64,000 nucleotides of DNA from Larkinella terrae (GTDB lineage Bacteria; Bacteroidota; Bacteroidia; Cytophagales; Spirosomataceae): contig NZ_WJXZ01000014.1 of NCBI RefSeq assembly GCF_009668025.1, positions 330,448-394,447 of the forward strand, given 5' to 3'. The notes beneath the pieces are model-generated. The model had not been told where the DNA came from, made no database searches, and saw nothing but the letters and a program-made list of their open reading frames with translations. This document shows, in pieces, positions 52,523 to 60,211 of the stretch; the first letter of the stretch is position 1, and each line of letters opens with the position of its first letter. The position numbers and the translations under genes were made by a program.

Positions 52523-52526
52523 AGAT

Positions 52527-52640
52527 TCTGAACTGGGATTACGCAGATTCAAGAATTAACCAGGATTGCTACGCAATCAATTTTATCCTCTTAATCCCGC
52601 TACGGCGGACCGTTTTAATCCTTGTAATCCCAGTTCAAGA
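52527..52640 (+). repeat. Inverted repeat TGAACTGGGATTAC/GTAATCCCAGTTCA
   Basis: TGAACTGGGATTAC (52529-52542) and its exact complement GTAATCCCAGTTCA (52624-52637) enclose about 80 bp that contain further AATCC/GGATT units. It lies just after paralogue 18 and before the enhancer-like site of the DUF4097 gene. It encodes nothing I can see. Confidence 0.65.
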
Positions 52641-52645
52641 CGGTC

Positions 52646-52661
52646 CGTCCGTTCCCGGACA
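52646..52661 (+). promoter_or_regulatory. Single TGTCC-N6-GGACA-type enhancer site
   Basis: CGTCCGTTCCCGGACA, one mismatch from the perfect palindrome, 56 bp before the -24 GG. No convincing second site lies 21 bp away. Confidence 0.5.
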
Positions 52662-52714
52662 ATTTTAGAAAATCAATTACTAGTAACTTGTTGAAAAATA
52701 GCGTATTACGGCTT

Positions 52715-52731
52715 ATGGCCTGTTATTTGCA
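52715..52731 (+). promoter_or_regulatory. Sigma54-type -24/-12 promoter for the DUF4097 gene
   Basis: ATGGCCTGTTATTTGCA: GG at 52717-52718, GC at 52729-52730. This copy has the canonical -12 TTTGC and supports reading the other five as the same promoter class. Predicted start about 52742, a 77-nt leader. Confidence 0.6.
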
Positions 52732-52818
52732 AAGCTCTAAAACGGAACTGGTGCAACTTAACCTACCTATTCTGCATCTTTCCGGCAAACTCTCTCTCAA
52801 TCTCACAACACAAATACC

Positions 52819-53859
52819 ATGAAACGTTCATCTTTCCTGTTAACCGCTCTCGGAGCACTCGCCATCTCTTTCAATACCCTAGCTCAGGACAAAGACGAAA
52901 CCCCTTACGAAACCAAAAATTTCAACGGCAGTCTGAATAACGTCCGGGTGGAAACGTCCGGCGGCAGCATCTCGGTAGAAGGGAGTCAGTCGAGTGGCGT
53001 GAAGGTAGAAATGTACGTGCGGGGCAACAACTGGCCGAGTAATAAACTTTCCAAAGACGAAATCGAAGAACGACTGAAAGAATACGAAATCAAACTGGGC
53101 GTCGAAAACAATACAGTCATCGCAACCGCCAAGCGGAGAAAGAACGACGACTGGGATTGGAAACGATCGATCAATATTTCGTTTAAGGTGTACACCCCCA
53201 AAAACTTTGCAACCGATCTGCACACCAGCGGTGGCAGCATTCGCCTGAGCAATCTGGTAGGTAGCCAGAACTTCGCGACCAGCGGAGGAAGCCTGCACCT
53301 GACCGGCGTGGAAGGTCTGATCAAAGGCCGGACGTCGGGTGGCAGCATTCACCTCGATCGGTGCCGCAAAGATATCGATCTGTCGACCAGTGGCGGTTCG
53401 ATCCACGCCGAAGATTCGGATGGCAACCTGGATCTGCGGACCTCCGGTGGCAGTGTCAACCTGACCAATCTGAGCGGTAAAGTCAACGCCCGCACCAGTG
53501 GCGGCAGCGTCAGAGGTGACGGCGTCAAAGGCGAATTGGTAGCCGGTACGAGTGGAGGTTCGGTTCGGTTGTCCGGCATTTCGGGCAGCGTCGAAGCCAG
53601 CACCAGCGGTGGGGGCATGGATGTTGAAATCACGAAACTGGGCGAATACGTCCGGCTGTCGGGTGGTCCGGGCAGCGTAAATGTCAAAATGCCACTCGAT
53701 CAGGGCATTGACCTGGATCTGTCTGGAAACCGGGTGGATATTCCCCTGAGCAAGTTCGACGGAACCGTTGAAAAAGACCGCGTTCGGGGTCGTCTGAACG
53801 GTGGCGGTGTGCCCGTCCGCATTTCCGCCGGTAGCGGGAGTGTACACGTAAACAGGTAA
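52819..53859 (+). CDS. Exported DUF4097/toastrack-like beta-repeat protein
   Basis: 346 aa with a signal peptide (MKRSSFLLTALGALAISFNTLAQ). After an N-terminal strand region and a charged segment (about 75-95) comes a run of about eight repeats of roughly 20 residues, each with the motif TSGGS(I/V/L), typical of DUF4097/head-GIN proteins that fold as a stacked beta-solenoid. The last part (about 300-346) lacks the motif. It would sit in the periplasm or at the outer membrane. DUF4097 ('toastrack') domains are often found with envelope-stress genes such as PspC and LiaI families, and with PadR regulators. Here it lies within the permease array and has the same promoter class, so a role with the permeases is likely but not shown. 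Confidence 0.85.
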   Translation: MKRSSFLLTALGALAISFNTLAQDKDETPYETKNFNGSLNNVRVETSGGSISVEGSQSSGVKVEMYVRGNNWPSNKLSKDEIEERLKEYEIKLGVENNTVIATAKRRKNDDWDWKRSINISFKVYTPKNFATDLHTSGGSIRLSNLVGSQNFATSGGSLHLTGVEGLIKGRTSGGSIHLDRCRKDIDLSTSGGSIHAEDSDGNLDLRTSGGSVNLTNLSGKVNARTSGGSVRGDGVKGELVAGTSGGSVRLSGISGSVEASTSGGGMDVEITKLGEYVRLSGGPGSVNVKMPLDQGIDLDLSGNRVDIPLSKFDGTVEKDRVRGRLNGGGVPVRISAGSGSVHVNR

Positions 53860-53924
53860 GAGTTAAGCGTTATGAGTGAAGAGTTGGCTGACGCGTTTAA
53901 CTCTTCACTCATAACGCTTAATTC
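53860..53924 (+). repeat. Inverted repeat, AACTCATAAC family; possible terminator
   Basis: Arms of 26 nt (53860-53885 and 53899-53924), almost fully complementary, around a 13-nt loop, immediately after the DUF4097 stop. Related in sequence to the spacer at 15631-15713. Confidence 0.65.
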
Positions 53925-53938
53925 ATAACTCCTTTTCC

Positions 53939-53976
53939 TGTCCGTTTGTGAACAAAAGAGTGTCCGGTGACGGACA
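53939..53976 (+). promoter_or_regulatory. Tandem TGTCC-N6-GGACA-type enhancer sites upstream of paralogue 19
   Basis: TGTCCGTTTGTGAACA (53939-53954) and the perfect site TGTCCGGTGACGGACA (53961-53976), whose symmetry continues outward to AGAGTGTCC/GGACACTCT. Spacing is 6 bp here against 5 elsewhere. The right edge is 54 bp before the -24 GG. Confidence 0.7.
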
Positions 53977-54027
53977 CTCTTTTGTTTTTAATGCGTCTAT
54001 TCGGTTAATTACCAGCCTTTTGGTTTT

Positions 54028-54044
54028 CTGGCATAAGCCTTGAG
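54028..54044 (+). promoter_or_regulatory. Sigma54-type -24/-12 promoter for paralogue 19
   Basis: CTGGCATAAGCCTTGAG: GG at 54030-54031, -12 G at 54042. Predicted start about 54054, upstream of the ATG at 54079 but downstream of the TTG at 54040, which decides the start of the gene. Confidence 0.58.
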
Positions 54045-54078
54045 TCTTAGGTTAGCATTCCGCTCATTCGTTACTCGC

Positions 54079-56463
54079 ATGTTTCGTAATTACGTCCTCA
54101 TCGCTTTTCGAAATCTCTGGAAACATAAACTGTTTTCCTTCATTAATATCGTCGGATTGGCGTCCGGGATTATGGTGTGTTTGCTGGCGCTGATCGATAT
54201 CAAAGGCGCTTTCGACTACGGTAATTTCCACCCGAATTCCGACCGGACGTACCGGATTCTGACCGATGTTACTGCCAATGACAATCAGACGGCGGCTTTT
54301 GCAACTACGCCCCTGCCGCTGGCCGAAGGCTTGAAGCGGGAGTATGGTTTTGTGGAGAATACCACCCGGGTGATTCGGGAATACACGGAGTTTACCGTTG
54401 ATCAGAAAAAGCTGGGGGACTATTACTGCGCCGTCGACCCCGGTTTTTTTACCATTTTAGGCTATAAGCTGGCGACCGGACAACCGGCGACCGAACCGCA
54501 TACGGCGGTTGTGACACCCCAAACAGCCGAGAAATTCTTCGGACTGTCGAACCCGATTGGCAAGGTGATTCACACCAAAGAATTTGGTTCAATAACGATC
54601 ACGGGTGTATTCAAGGAACTTCCAATCCGCTCGCACCTTCGCTTCGGGCTGGTGATTTCGATGCCGACGCTTTTGACGGAAAACCGGAAACAGCAGCAAA
54701 CCGATTGGAAACAATACACGAGCGGCTATACGTATGTTCTGCTGAAAAAAGGTTCGTCGGCCGCCCAATTGGAAAAAGTCCTGCCGACCATTGCCGCGCG
54801 GGCTACCAAAGACATTCGTTTCAAGTCCGAGAAAGGATACACCTTTCGCGCCCAGTCCATGATCAGGCTTTCACCTTCCCGCGAAGATCTGGAGATGGGA
54901 ACCTGGGAGCAGACCTGGGGCAAACTGGTGACGGAAATGGCCGTTGGCTTGCTGACGCTGTTGCTGGCGGTTTTCAATTACGTCAACCTGACACTGGCCC
55001 GCTCGCTGAGTCGCGCCCGCGAAGTCGGGATCCGGAAAGTCTCCGGGGCGGTGCGCTGGCAACTGATGGGGCAGTTTATGGCCGAATCGGTCGTCTTATC
55101 CATGTTTGCGCTGGGCGTCGCGTACCTGTTCCTGATGCTGATCGAACCGATGCCGTTTGTGCAGCAGTGGCTGATCGGGGGCGTGGAACTGGATACGTCG
55201 CTCTGGGCGGTTTTTGTTGGATTCAGCGTTCTGACCGGTTTGCTGGCGGGATTCGTTCCGGCGCGGGTTTTGTCCGGTTTTCGGCCGGCGCAGGTATTGC
55301 GGAGCCAGACCGGTTTGAAAGTTTTCCGGGGTATTACCCTGCGTAAGTCATTGATCGTGGCCCAATTCGCGATTGCACTGATCGCCATGATTGCGCTGTT
55401 GTCGATGGCGCGGCAGCAACAGTACATGGCGACGGCCGACTACGGTTTTCGGAGTGAACGCATTTTGAATATTCCCCTGAACAATATTCCCTACCAGCGG
55501 CTGGCGAATGAGTTGAACCGAATTCCGGGCGTCGAGCGCGTATCGGCAACCTCGGAACTGTTCGGTAGCCACGGTGGCGATCTTCGGAAAGTACGTCATC
55601 AGAAAACCGGCGGAGATTCGGTGACGGTCTTCGTGACGGCCATTGATCCGCATTTTATCGACAACATGGAGCTGACGTTGCTGGTGGGCCAGAATTTGCC
55701 CGAGATGGCAGTCGATACCGCCGGTGAAGGTTCGTCGGGGCGGTTTGTACTGGTCAATGAAGAGGCCGTTAAATCCTTCCGAATGGGTAATCCACGGGAG
55801 GTAGTGGGGCAGTCGCTCTGGCTAAACGATAGCACGGAAGTGCAGATTGCCGGGGTCATCAAAGATTTCCGATTTACCACCTTTAACTGGCCCATCAAAC
55901 CCCTTATTCTGAAATACCAGCCCAAACGGTTTCGGTACGTCAATGTCCGGATTGCCGAGGGAACCACCGATGCCACGCTGGCCGGGGTGCAGCGCGTCTG
56001 GAAAAATTTGAATCCGCGCGAGCCATTTGTGGGCGAGTGGTACAGCGATTTTCTCTACAAACGGCACAGTCACGAAGATGATGTTAACTTCATGAGTCTA
56101 TTGACAGCGCTGGCTTTTTCCATTGCCTGTCTGGGATTGCTGGGAATGGTTACGTACACGACCGAAACCCGCATCAAGGAAGTCGGCATCCGGAAAGTAA
56201 TGGGCGCGCAGGTTCGGCAGATCATCTGGCTGTTATCCTGGGATTTTGTTAAATTACTGCTCATTGCGGGCGGAATCGCCCTACCGCTGGGGTATCTGGC
56301 GGGAATGGCTTTTCTGATTAATTTTGCCTATCACGTTTCAATCGGTTTTGAAACACTGGGCGGTTGCATCGGCCTGTTGCTGGGCCTTGGTGGCCTAACC
56401 ATCGGTTTCCGAACCTACCGGGCCGCCTTGTCAAATCCGGCCGACAGTTTGCGGAGCGAGTAG
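54079..56463 (+). CDS. MacB/FtsX-type ABC permease without prefix, paralogue 19
   Basis: 794 aa from the ATG at 54079 (MFRNYVLIAFRNLWKHK). It is the most divergent array member: IDIKGAFDYGNFHPNSDRTYRIL after TM1; LLAVFNYVNLTLARSLSRAREVGIRKVSGA at 296; SGFRPAQVLRSQTGLKVFRG before TM5; TYTTETRIKEVGIRKVMGAQVRQIIWLLS at 699; C-terminus NPADSLRSE. The segment that reads SYPAFFLSS in most members is FVPARVLSG here. It has its own sigma54-type promoter with paired enhancer sites and is the permease nearest to the stand-alone ATPase, 522 bp away. Confidence 0.92.
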   Translation: MFRNYVLIAFRNLWKHKLFSFINIVGLASGIMVCLLALIDIKGAFDYGNFHPNSDRTYRILTDVTANDNQTAAFATTPLPLAEGLKREYGFVENTTRVIREYTEFTVDQKKLGDYYCAVDPGFFTILGYKLATGQPATEPHTAVVTPQTAEKFFGLSNPIGKVIHTKEFGSITITGVFKELPIRSHLRFGLVISMPTLLTENRKQQQTDWKQYTSGYTYVLLKKGSSAAQLEKVLPTIAARATKDIRFKSEKGYTFRAQSMIRLSPSREDLEMGTWEQTWGKLVTEMAVGLLTLLLAVFNYVNLTLARSLSRAREVGIRKVSGAVRWQLMGQFMAESVVLSMFALGVAYLFLMLIEPMPFVQQWLIGGVELDTSLWAVFVGFSVLTGLLAGFVPARVLSGFRPAQVLRSQTGLKVFRGITLRKSLIVAQFAIALIAMIALLSMARQQQYMATADYGFRSERILNIPLNNIPYQRLANELNRIPGVERVSATSELFGSHGGDLRKVRHQKTGGDSVTVFVTAIDPHFIDNMELTLLVGQNLPEMAVDTAGEGSSGRFVLVNEEAVKSFRMGNPREVVGQSLWLNDSTEVQIAGVIKDFRFTTFNWPIKPLILKYQPKRFRYVNVRIAEGTTDATLAGVQRVWKNLNPREPFVGEWYSDFLYKRHSHEDDVNFMSLLTALAFSIACLGLLGMVTYTTETRIKEVGIRKVMGAQVRQIIWLLSWDFVKLLLIAGGIALPLGYLAGMAFLINFAYHVSIGFETLGGCIGLLLGLGGLTIGFRTYRAALSNPADSLRSE

Positions 56464-56465
56464 CA

Positions 56466-56505
56466 AATGATGAATGACGAATTAAAAGACTGTTCATTCA
56501 TCATT
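56466..56505 (+). terminator. Hairpin between convergent genes
   Basis: AATGATGAATGA (56466-56477) and TCATTCATCATT (56494-56505) are perfectly complementary around a 16-nt loop. It sits between the stop of paralogue 19 and overlaps the last codons of the minus-strand gene. No T-run follows, so termination is not certain. Confidence 0.4.
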
Positions 56506-56947
56506 CTAAAAAGTTGTTGAGGTCGAGTTGGAGGATTTCTGAGTAAGAAGATTCGGTAGTCAAACCGGCGTCACCTTTGCCGTACCGAAACCACTGCTGG
56601 GTTTTATAATTGTAAACAAAGGCTTCAAGGATGCCGTAATTATTTTTGTCCGTGAGCCAGATTACTTTTTCAATGTCATTTTGTAAACCAGCCGTATGGC
56701 AGATTTCAATAATAAGTGGGGTTTGATCAGTAGAATTGTCGTAGAGTAAGAGATCAGGTGTTGGGCTGCTTTTTCCTTCATCAAGCATTGTTTCAACAAA
56801 CGGCTCGAATGGAATTTTCTTTTCGAAGTAGTAAAGAGAACCTAAACCCAACATTAATTTACCAATAATCCGTTGATGTTGTTTCGGAGCGTTGGTCCCC
56901 ATTTCTTCACGGGCGAGAAAGGGAACATCATCACCAGTGTAATACAT
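56501..56947 (-). CDS. DUF820/Uma2-like putative nuclease
   Basis: 148 aa, MYYTGDDVPFLAREEMG. Aligns along its whole length with the protein at 29611: QHQRIIGKLMLGLGSLYYFE, TPDLLLYDN, TPLIIEICHTAG, TDKNNYGILEAFVYNYKTQQ and the C-terminus LQLDLNNFLE. The Asp and Glu expected of a PD-(D/E)XK-like site are present; the Lys position is Cys. It is the boundary gene between the permease array and the ATPase, from which it is divergently transcribed. Confidence 0.75.
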   Translation of the reverse strand: MYYTGDDVPFLAREEMGTNAPKQHQRIIGKLMLGLGSLYYFEKKIPFEPFVETMLDEGKSSPTPDLLLYDNSTDQTPLIIEICHTAGLQNDIEKVIWLTDKNNYGILEAFVYNYKTQQWFRYGKGDAGLTTESSYSEILQLDLNNFLE

Positions 56948-56970
56948 AGTTAAATGGATTTACAGTTTTT

Positions 56971-56978
56971 CAAATATA
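56971..56978 (-). promoter_or_regulatory. Bacteroidota -7 box (TAnnTTTG) for the DUF820-like gene
   Basis: Minus-strand TATATTTG, 23 bp before the ATG at 56947, in the 38-bp gap shared with the divergent ATPase gene. Confidence 0.5.
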
Positions 56979-56985
56979 CCCAAAT

Positions 56986-57675
56986 ATGATTTCACTACAT
57001 AACGTTTCCAAGTACTACCCTGCCGGTTTCGGTAAGACATACGTGCTTCGTAATATATCCCTCGATATCAACGAAGGCGAGTTCGTTTCCATCATGGGCC
57101 CATCAGGATCGGGTAAATCCACCCTGCTGCACATTCTGGGCATGCTGGAAGAGCCGTCGGAAGGAGAGTACCTGTTTTTTGACCAGCCGGTACAGAAATT
57201 GTCGGAAAAGCGCCGGACGGAATTACACCGGAACTACATTGGTTTCGTGTTTCAGGCTTACCACCTGATCGACGAACTGACGGTGTACGAAAACATCGAA
57301 ACGCCCCTGTTGTACAAAGGTCTGTCGTCGTCGGAACGGAAAAGCCGGGTGGCCGAACTGCTCGACCGGTTTAACATGGTGGCGAAAAAAGACCTGTTCC
57401 CAACGCAGTTGTCGGGCGGACAGCAGCAACTGGTCGGGATTGCCCGCGCCGTAGCGTCGGAACCCAAGGTGATTTTTGCCGATGAACCTACCGGAAACCT
57501 CCATTCCGACCACGCAAAGGAGATCATGGAACTGTTCAAAAAGCTGAATAAGGAAGACGGGGTAACCATCGTTCAGGTGACGCACTCGGAAACCAACGCG
57601 GAATACGGCAACCGGATTTTGCGCCTGAAAGACGGCTGGCTGGAATCGTTCCCGGTTTCGGTGGAGCGGCAGTAA
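56986..57675 (+). CDS. ABC transporter ATP-binding protein (LolD/MacB-type)
   Basis: 229 aa, a single nucleotide-binding domain. Walker A GPSGSGKST at 38-46, Q-loop Gln90 in FVFQAYHLID, signature LSGGQQQ at 142-148, Walker B VIFADEPTGNL at 162-171, H-loop His200. The VFQxxxLI and LSGGQQQ pattern is that of ATPases serving lipoprotein-releasing or MacB-type permeases. It energises such exporters from the cytoplasmic face. It is the only ABC ATPase in the window against 19 permeases, and it is followed by TolC- and HlyD-type genes, so I infer it serves several of them. Upstream there is no TGTCC site, so it is controlled separately. Confidence 0.93.
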   Translation: MISLHNVSKYYPAGFGKTYVLRNISLDINEGEFVSIMGPSGSGKSTLLHILGMLEEPSEGEYLFFDQPVQKLSEKRRTELHRNYIGFVFQAYHLIDELTVYENIETPLLYKGLSSSERKSRVAELLDRFNMVAKKDLFPTQLSGGQQQLVGIARAVASEPKVIFADEPTGNLHSDHAKEIMELFKKLNKEDGVTIVQVTHSETNAEYGNRILRLKDGWLESFPVSVERQ

Positions 57676-57681
57676 AAATGA

Positions 57682-58515
57682 TTACAACTCCGCAAAAACC
57701 GGTTGGAGCCGGTTTTGCGGTGATTCATCGAAAATGGTCTCACCAATTTGCCGAATCCACTGGATTCCGCTAACATTGGTACAGAAAACCGAGTCGGCTT
57801 TGGTGAGAACGTCCGGCAAAAAAAGGCCCTGATGAACCGTCAGACCATGTTGGGGAGCCAGCCGAATCAGTTGCCGACGCAGAATTCCCTCGATGCAACC
57901 ACTGTCGGGGGAAGGCGTAATGAGCTGATTGCCAATGAGCCAGAACAGGTTTGAAGCAATGCATTCGGACAAATGGCCGTGTGTATCCAGCAAAATCATG
58001 TCATCGGCCTGTTGCTTCTGCCTGGCAATTCCGGCCAGCACGTAAGGCAGGGCGTTGAGGGTTTTGTAAGCCGAAACCGGCGAAGGCGATAACCGGACGG
58101 CATCGAAAAAACCGACTGCGGTTTTTTCCGTGACGGCAAACGCTGACCCGGATCGGGCGGTAATCAGGAAATTGGTTTGGAAACTGGTCGGCGTGTATAG
58201 GCCACCGGGTTGCCGCCAGACCTGGAGTTTGATGCGGGCAGTCTGCTGGGTCAGGCCATTGAGGTGAAGAAGTTTGTGAATCTGAGGTAGCACTAAATCC
58301 CGGTCGAACCGGGGAGGAAGCCGGAGCGCAAGGGCGTCCATGCCGCGGGTGACCCGGTCGTAATGATCCGGCCAGAACCGGACTTCGTTTTGCTCGTAAC
58401 GGAGGGTTTCAAACAAGCCGTCGCCGTATTGGAATGCCCGGTCATTTGGGGAAAGGCAAATGGCCTCTTCCGGCAGTACATCCCCGTTTAAAACCACGTT
58501 CATTTGTATTTTCAC
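57682..58515 (-). CDS. Class IV aminotransferase (PabC/IlvE-like, PLP-dependent)
   Basis: 277 aa, normal for the family. Visible: DRAFQYGDGLFETLR (25-39), the PLP lysine Lys151 in SAYKTLNALPYVL, the LSECIASNLFW segment with Glu184, and GCIEGILRR at 207-215. The group contains 4-amino-4-deoxychorismate lyase, branched-chain and D-amino-acid aminotransferases; the short length and SAYKTLN context lean towards the PabC-like or a general class IV enzyme, but substrate is open. It converges on the ATPase gene with 6 bp between stops and diverges from the TolC-type gene. A second ATG at codon 5 is possible. Confidence 0.85.
   Translation of the reverse strand: MKIQMNVVLNGDVLPEEAICLSPNDRAFQYGDGLFETLRYEQNEVRFWPDHYDRVTRGMDALALRLPPRFDRDLVLPQIHKLLHLNGLTQQTARIKLQVWRQPGGLYTPTSFQTNFLITARSGSAFAVTEKTAVGFFDAVRLSPSPVSAYKTLNALPYVLAGIARQKQQADDMILLDTHGHLSECIASNLFWLIGNQLITPSPDSGCIEGILRRQLIRLAPQHGLTVHQGLFLPDVLTKADSVFCTNVSGIQWIRQIGETIFDESPQNRLQPVFAEL
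57690..57720 (+). terminator. Hairpin overlapping the end of the aminotransferase gene
   Basis: CCGCAAAAACCGG (57690-57702) and CCGGTTTTGCGG (57709-57720) pair with one bulged A and a 6-nt loop. It follows the ATPase stop by 14 bp and lies inside the last codons of the convergent gene (RLQPVFAEL). No long T-run follows on the plus strand. Confidence 0.45.
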
Positions 58516-58570
58516 CGTTTATCTAAAATAATTCATCAGTACGCAAGATACTTTGTAACATTGAACAACC

Positions 58571-60088
58571 ATGAAGCGATTTACAAATAACAACGGCCCG
58601 GCGATCCGGTTTAAGTTTACGATCCTGGCATCGCTACTGGGGCTTATCGTCAATGCAACGAATGCCCAGACAACCGTGCAGGGTAATCAGCCAGCTCCGG
58701 CAGCCCAGCGGTATTCGTTACGGCAGTGTATCGATATTGCGCTGCAAAACAACCTGCAGATCAAGCAGGGAGAGTTGAACGTGCAAAACAGTGAGTTGCT
58801 ATACCGGCAGTCGAAATTGAATTTATTTCCTACTGTGAGCGGTTTTGCCAATCAGTCGTTCAGTTCAGGCCGAAATATCAACCCTGGTACCAACTCGTTT
58901 ATTACCTCATCGGTTCGGTCAAACAATTACCAGCTTCAGGGACAAGCAACCGTATTCAACGGATTTGCCCTGCAAAATACGATCAAGCAGAACGATTTAT
59001 TTTTGCAATCGACCGAGCAGAATTTGCGGGCTACCCAAAATAACGTTTCCATTCTCGTTGTGCAGAACTACCTGAACGTTCTGACGTATCAGGAACAACT
59101 CGATATTGCCCGTCGTCAAGTTGAAACAACCCGTGGTCAACTGGATCGCACAACGAAACTGGTTGATGCTGGTACGCTGGCTGAAGCCCAGCTTTACGAT
59201 TTGCGGGCGCAGGTCGCCAATGATGAACTGGCGATTGTCAATGCGCAGAATAACCTGGATTTGGCAAAACTGGCGTTGTTACAGGCAATGAACCTGCCCG
59301 CCGGGAATAGCGGTGCACCAACACCCGGTACGCTGGAAGTGGAAAGATACCAACTTGATGATCCAACGTTGGAACCGTATTCCATTAGCGCTCAGCAAGT
59401 TTTTGAGACGGCTACTCAGTTTATGCCGGATGTGAAAGCCGCAGAACTCCGGGTTCAGAGTGATGCCGTGGGTGTAAAAGTGGCGAAAGCGGGTCTACTC
59501 CCGACTTTGACGTTAAGCGGTAGCATCAGTACCTTGTATTCAAATGTTGGTCTGCAAAAAAGGATTGCGGATGGACAAACCCAGACTCGTATCCCCATCA
59601 TTCTGCCTGATGGGACTCAGACGGAAATCATTACCTTACAAGATAATTTTCGGTCAGAAAATTATACCTATGGAGAACAACTTAACAATAACCTGAACCG
59701 CGGGGCTTCTTTAAACTTGAATATCCCCATATTTGGACGCTTTCAGGCACGAAATCGAATTACGACTGCCATAATTACCCAGAAAACGTCAGAAATTAAT
59801 GCGGACAATGTTAAGTTGACCCTCCGCCAGAATATCGAAACCGCTTATACCAACATGCTGGCGGCTTCCAATCGCTACCGGGCTACCCAGATTCAGGTGG
59901 AATCATTGGTGAAAGCATTCCAGGCCGCTGAAAGCCGGTTTAACGCCGGAGCCTTGAACTCGGTCGATTACAACATCGCCAAAAATAACCTGGATAAATC
60001 CAGGGCCAATCTGGTGCAGGCCAAGTATGATTACGTATTCCGGACCAAGATTCTAGACTTTTACCAAAATAAACCATTATCTTTTTAA
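58571..60088 (+). CDS. TolC-family outer-membrane efflux protein
   Basis: 505 aa. A long signal peptide ends near ATNAQ (33). Then two outer-membrane-efflux repeats, each with long coiled-coil helices: RYSLRQCIDIALQNNLQIKQ (about 47-66) is the typical first-helix signature, and the second half begins near VFETATQFMPDVKAAELRV (about 277-295). It would trimerise as the outer-membrane channel for the HlyD-type adaptor and ABC permease. A loop at about 330-380 (KRIADGQTQTRIPIILPDGTQ) is an insertion of the kind seen in Bacteroidota. 123 bp before the adaptor gene. Confidence 0.92.
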   Translation: MKRFTNNNGPAIRFKFTILASLLGLIVNATNAQTTVQGNQPAPAAQRYSLRQCIDIALQNNLQIKQGELNVQNSELLYRQSKLNLFPTVSGFANQSFSSGRNINPGTNSFITSSVRSNNYQLQGQATVFNGFALQNTIKQNDLFLQSTEQNLRATQNNVSILVVQNYLNVLTYQEQLDIARRQVETTRGQLDRTTKLVDAGTLAEAQLYDLRAQVANDELAIVNAQNNLDLAKLALLQAMNLPAGNSGAPTPGTLEVERYQLDDPTLEPYSISAQQVFETATQFMPDVKAAELRVQSDAVGVKVAKAGLLPTLTLSGSISTLYSNVGLQKRIADGQTQTRIPIILPDGTQTEIITLQDNFRSENYTYGEQLNNNLNRGASLNLNIPIFGRFQARNRITTAIITQKTSEINADNVKLTLRQNIETAYTNMLAASNRYRATQIQVESLVKAFQAAESRFNAGALNSVDYNIAKNNLDKSRANLVQAKYDYVFRTKILDFYQNKPLSF

Positions 60089-60206
60089 TGAATAATGAAC
60101 AATGAAAAATGAATAATTTGCGGGCTCGTATGTAACCAGTCGATTACCCGCATGTTCATTCCGGTTCGCCGGTGTTCATATTCGTTATTCATTGTTCCTT
60201 GTTCAT
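60089..60206 (+). repeat. Intergenic inverted repeat, TGAATAATGAACAATG family
   Basis: The left arm begins 1 bp after the TolC-type stop (AATAATGAACAATGAAAAATG) and pairs with the right side TTATTCATTGTTCCTTGTTC. Between them are two further hairpins, GCGGG/CCCGC (60120-60151) and CCGG-TTCG-CCGG (60161-60172). Same general family as the permease spacers, so this element is not limited to the array. Confidence 0.6.
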
Positions 60207-60211
60207 CTCTT

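Noticed and set aside
53349-53687. Antisense frames in the DUF4097 gene
   Set aside because: Created by the repeated TSGGS coding units; no start context and no independent conservation signal.
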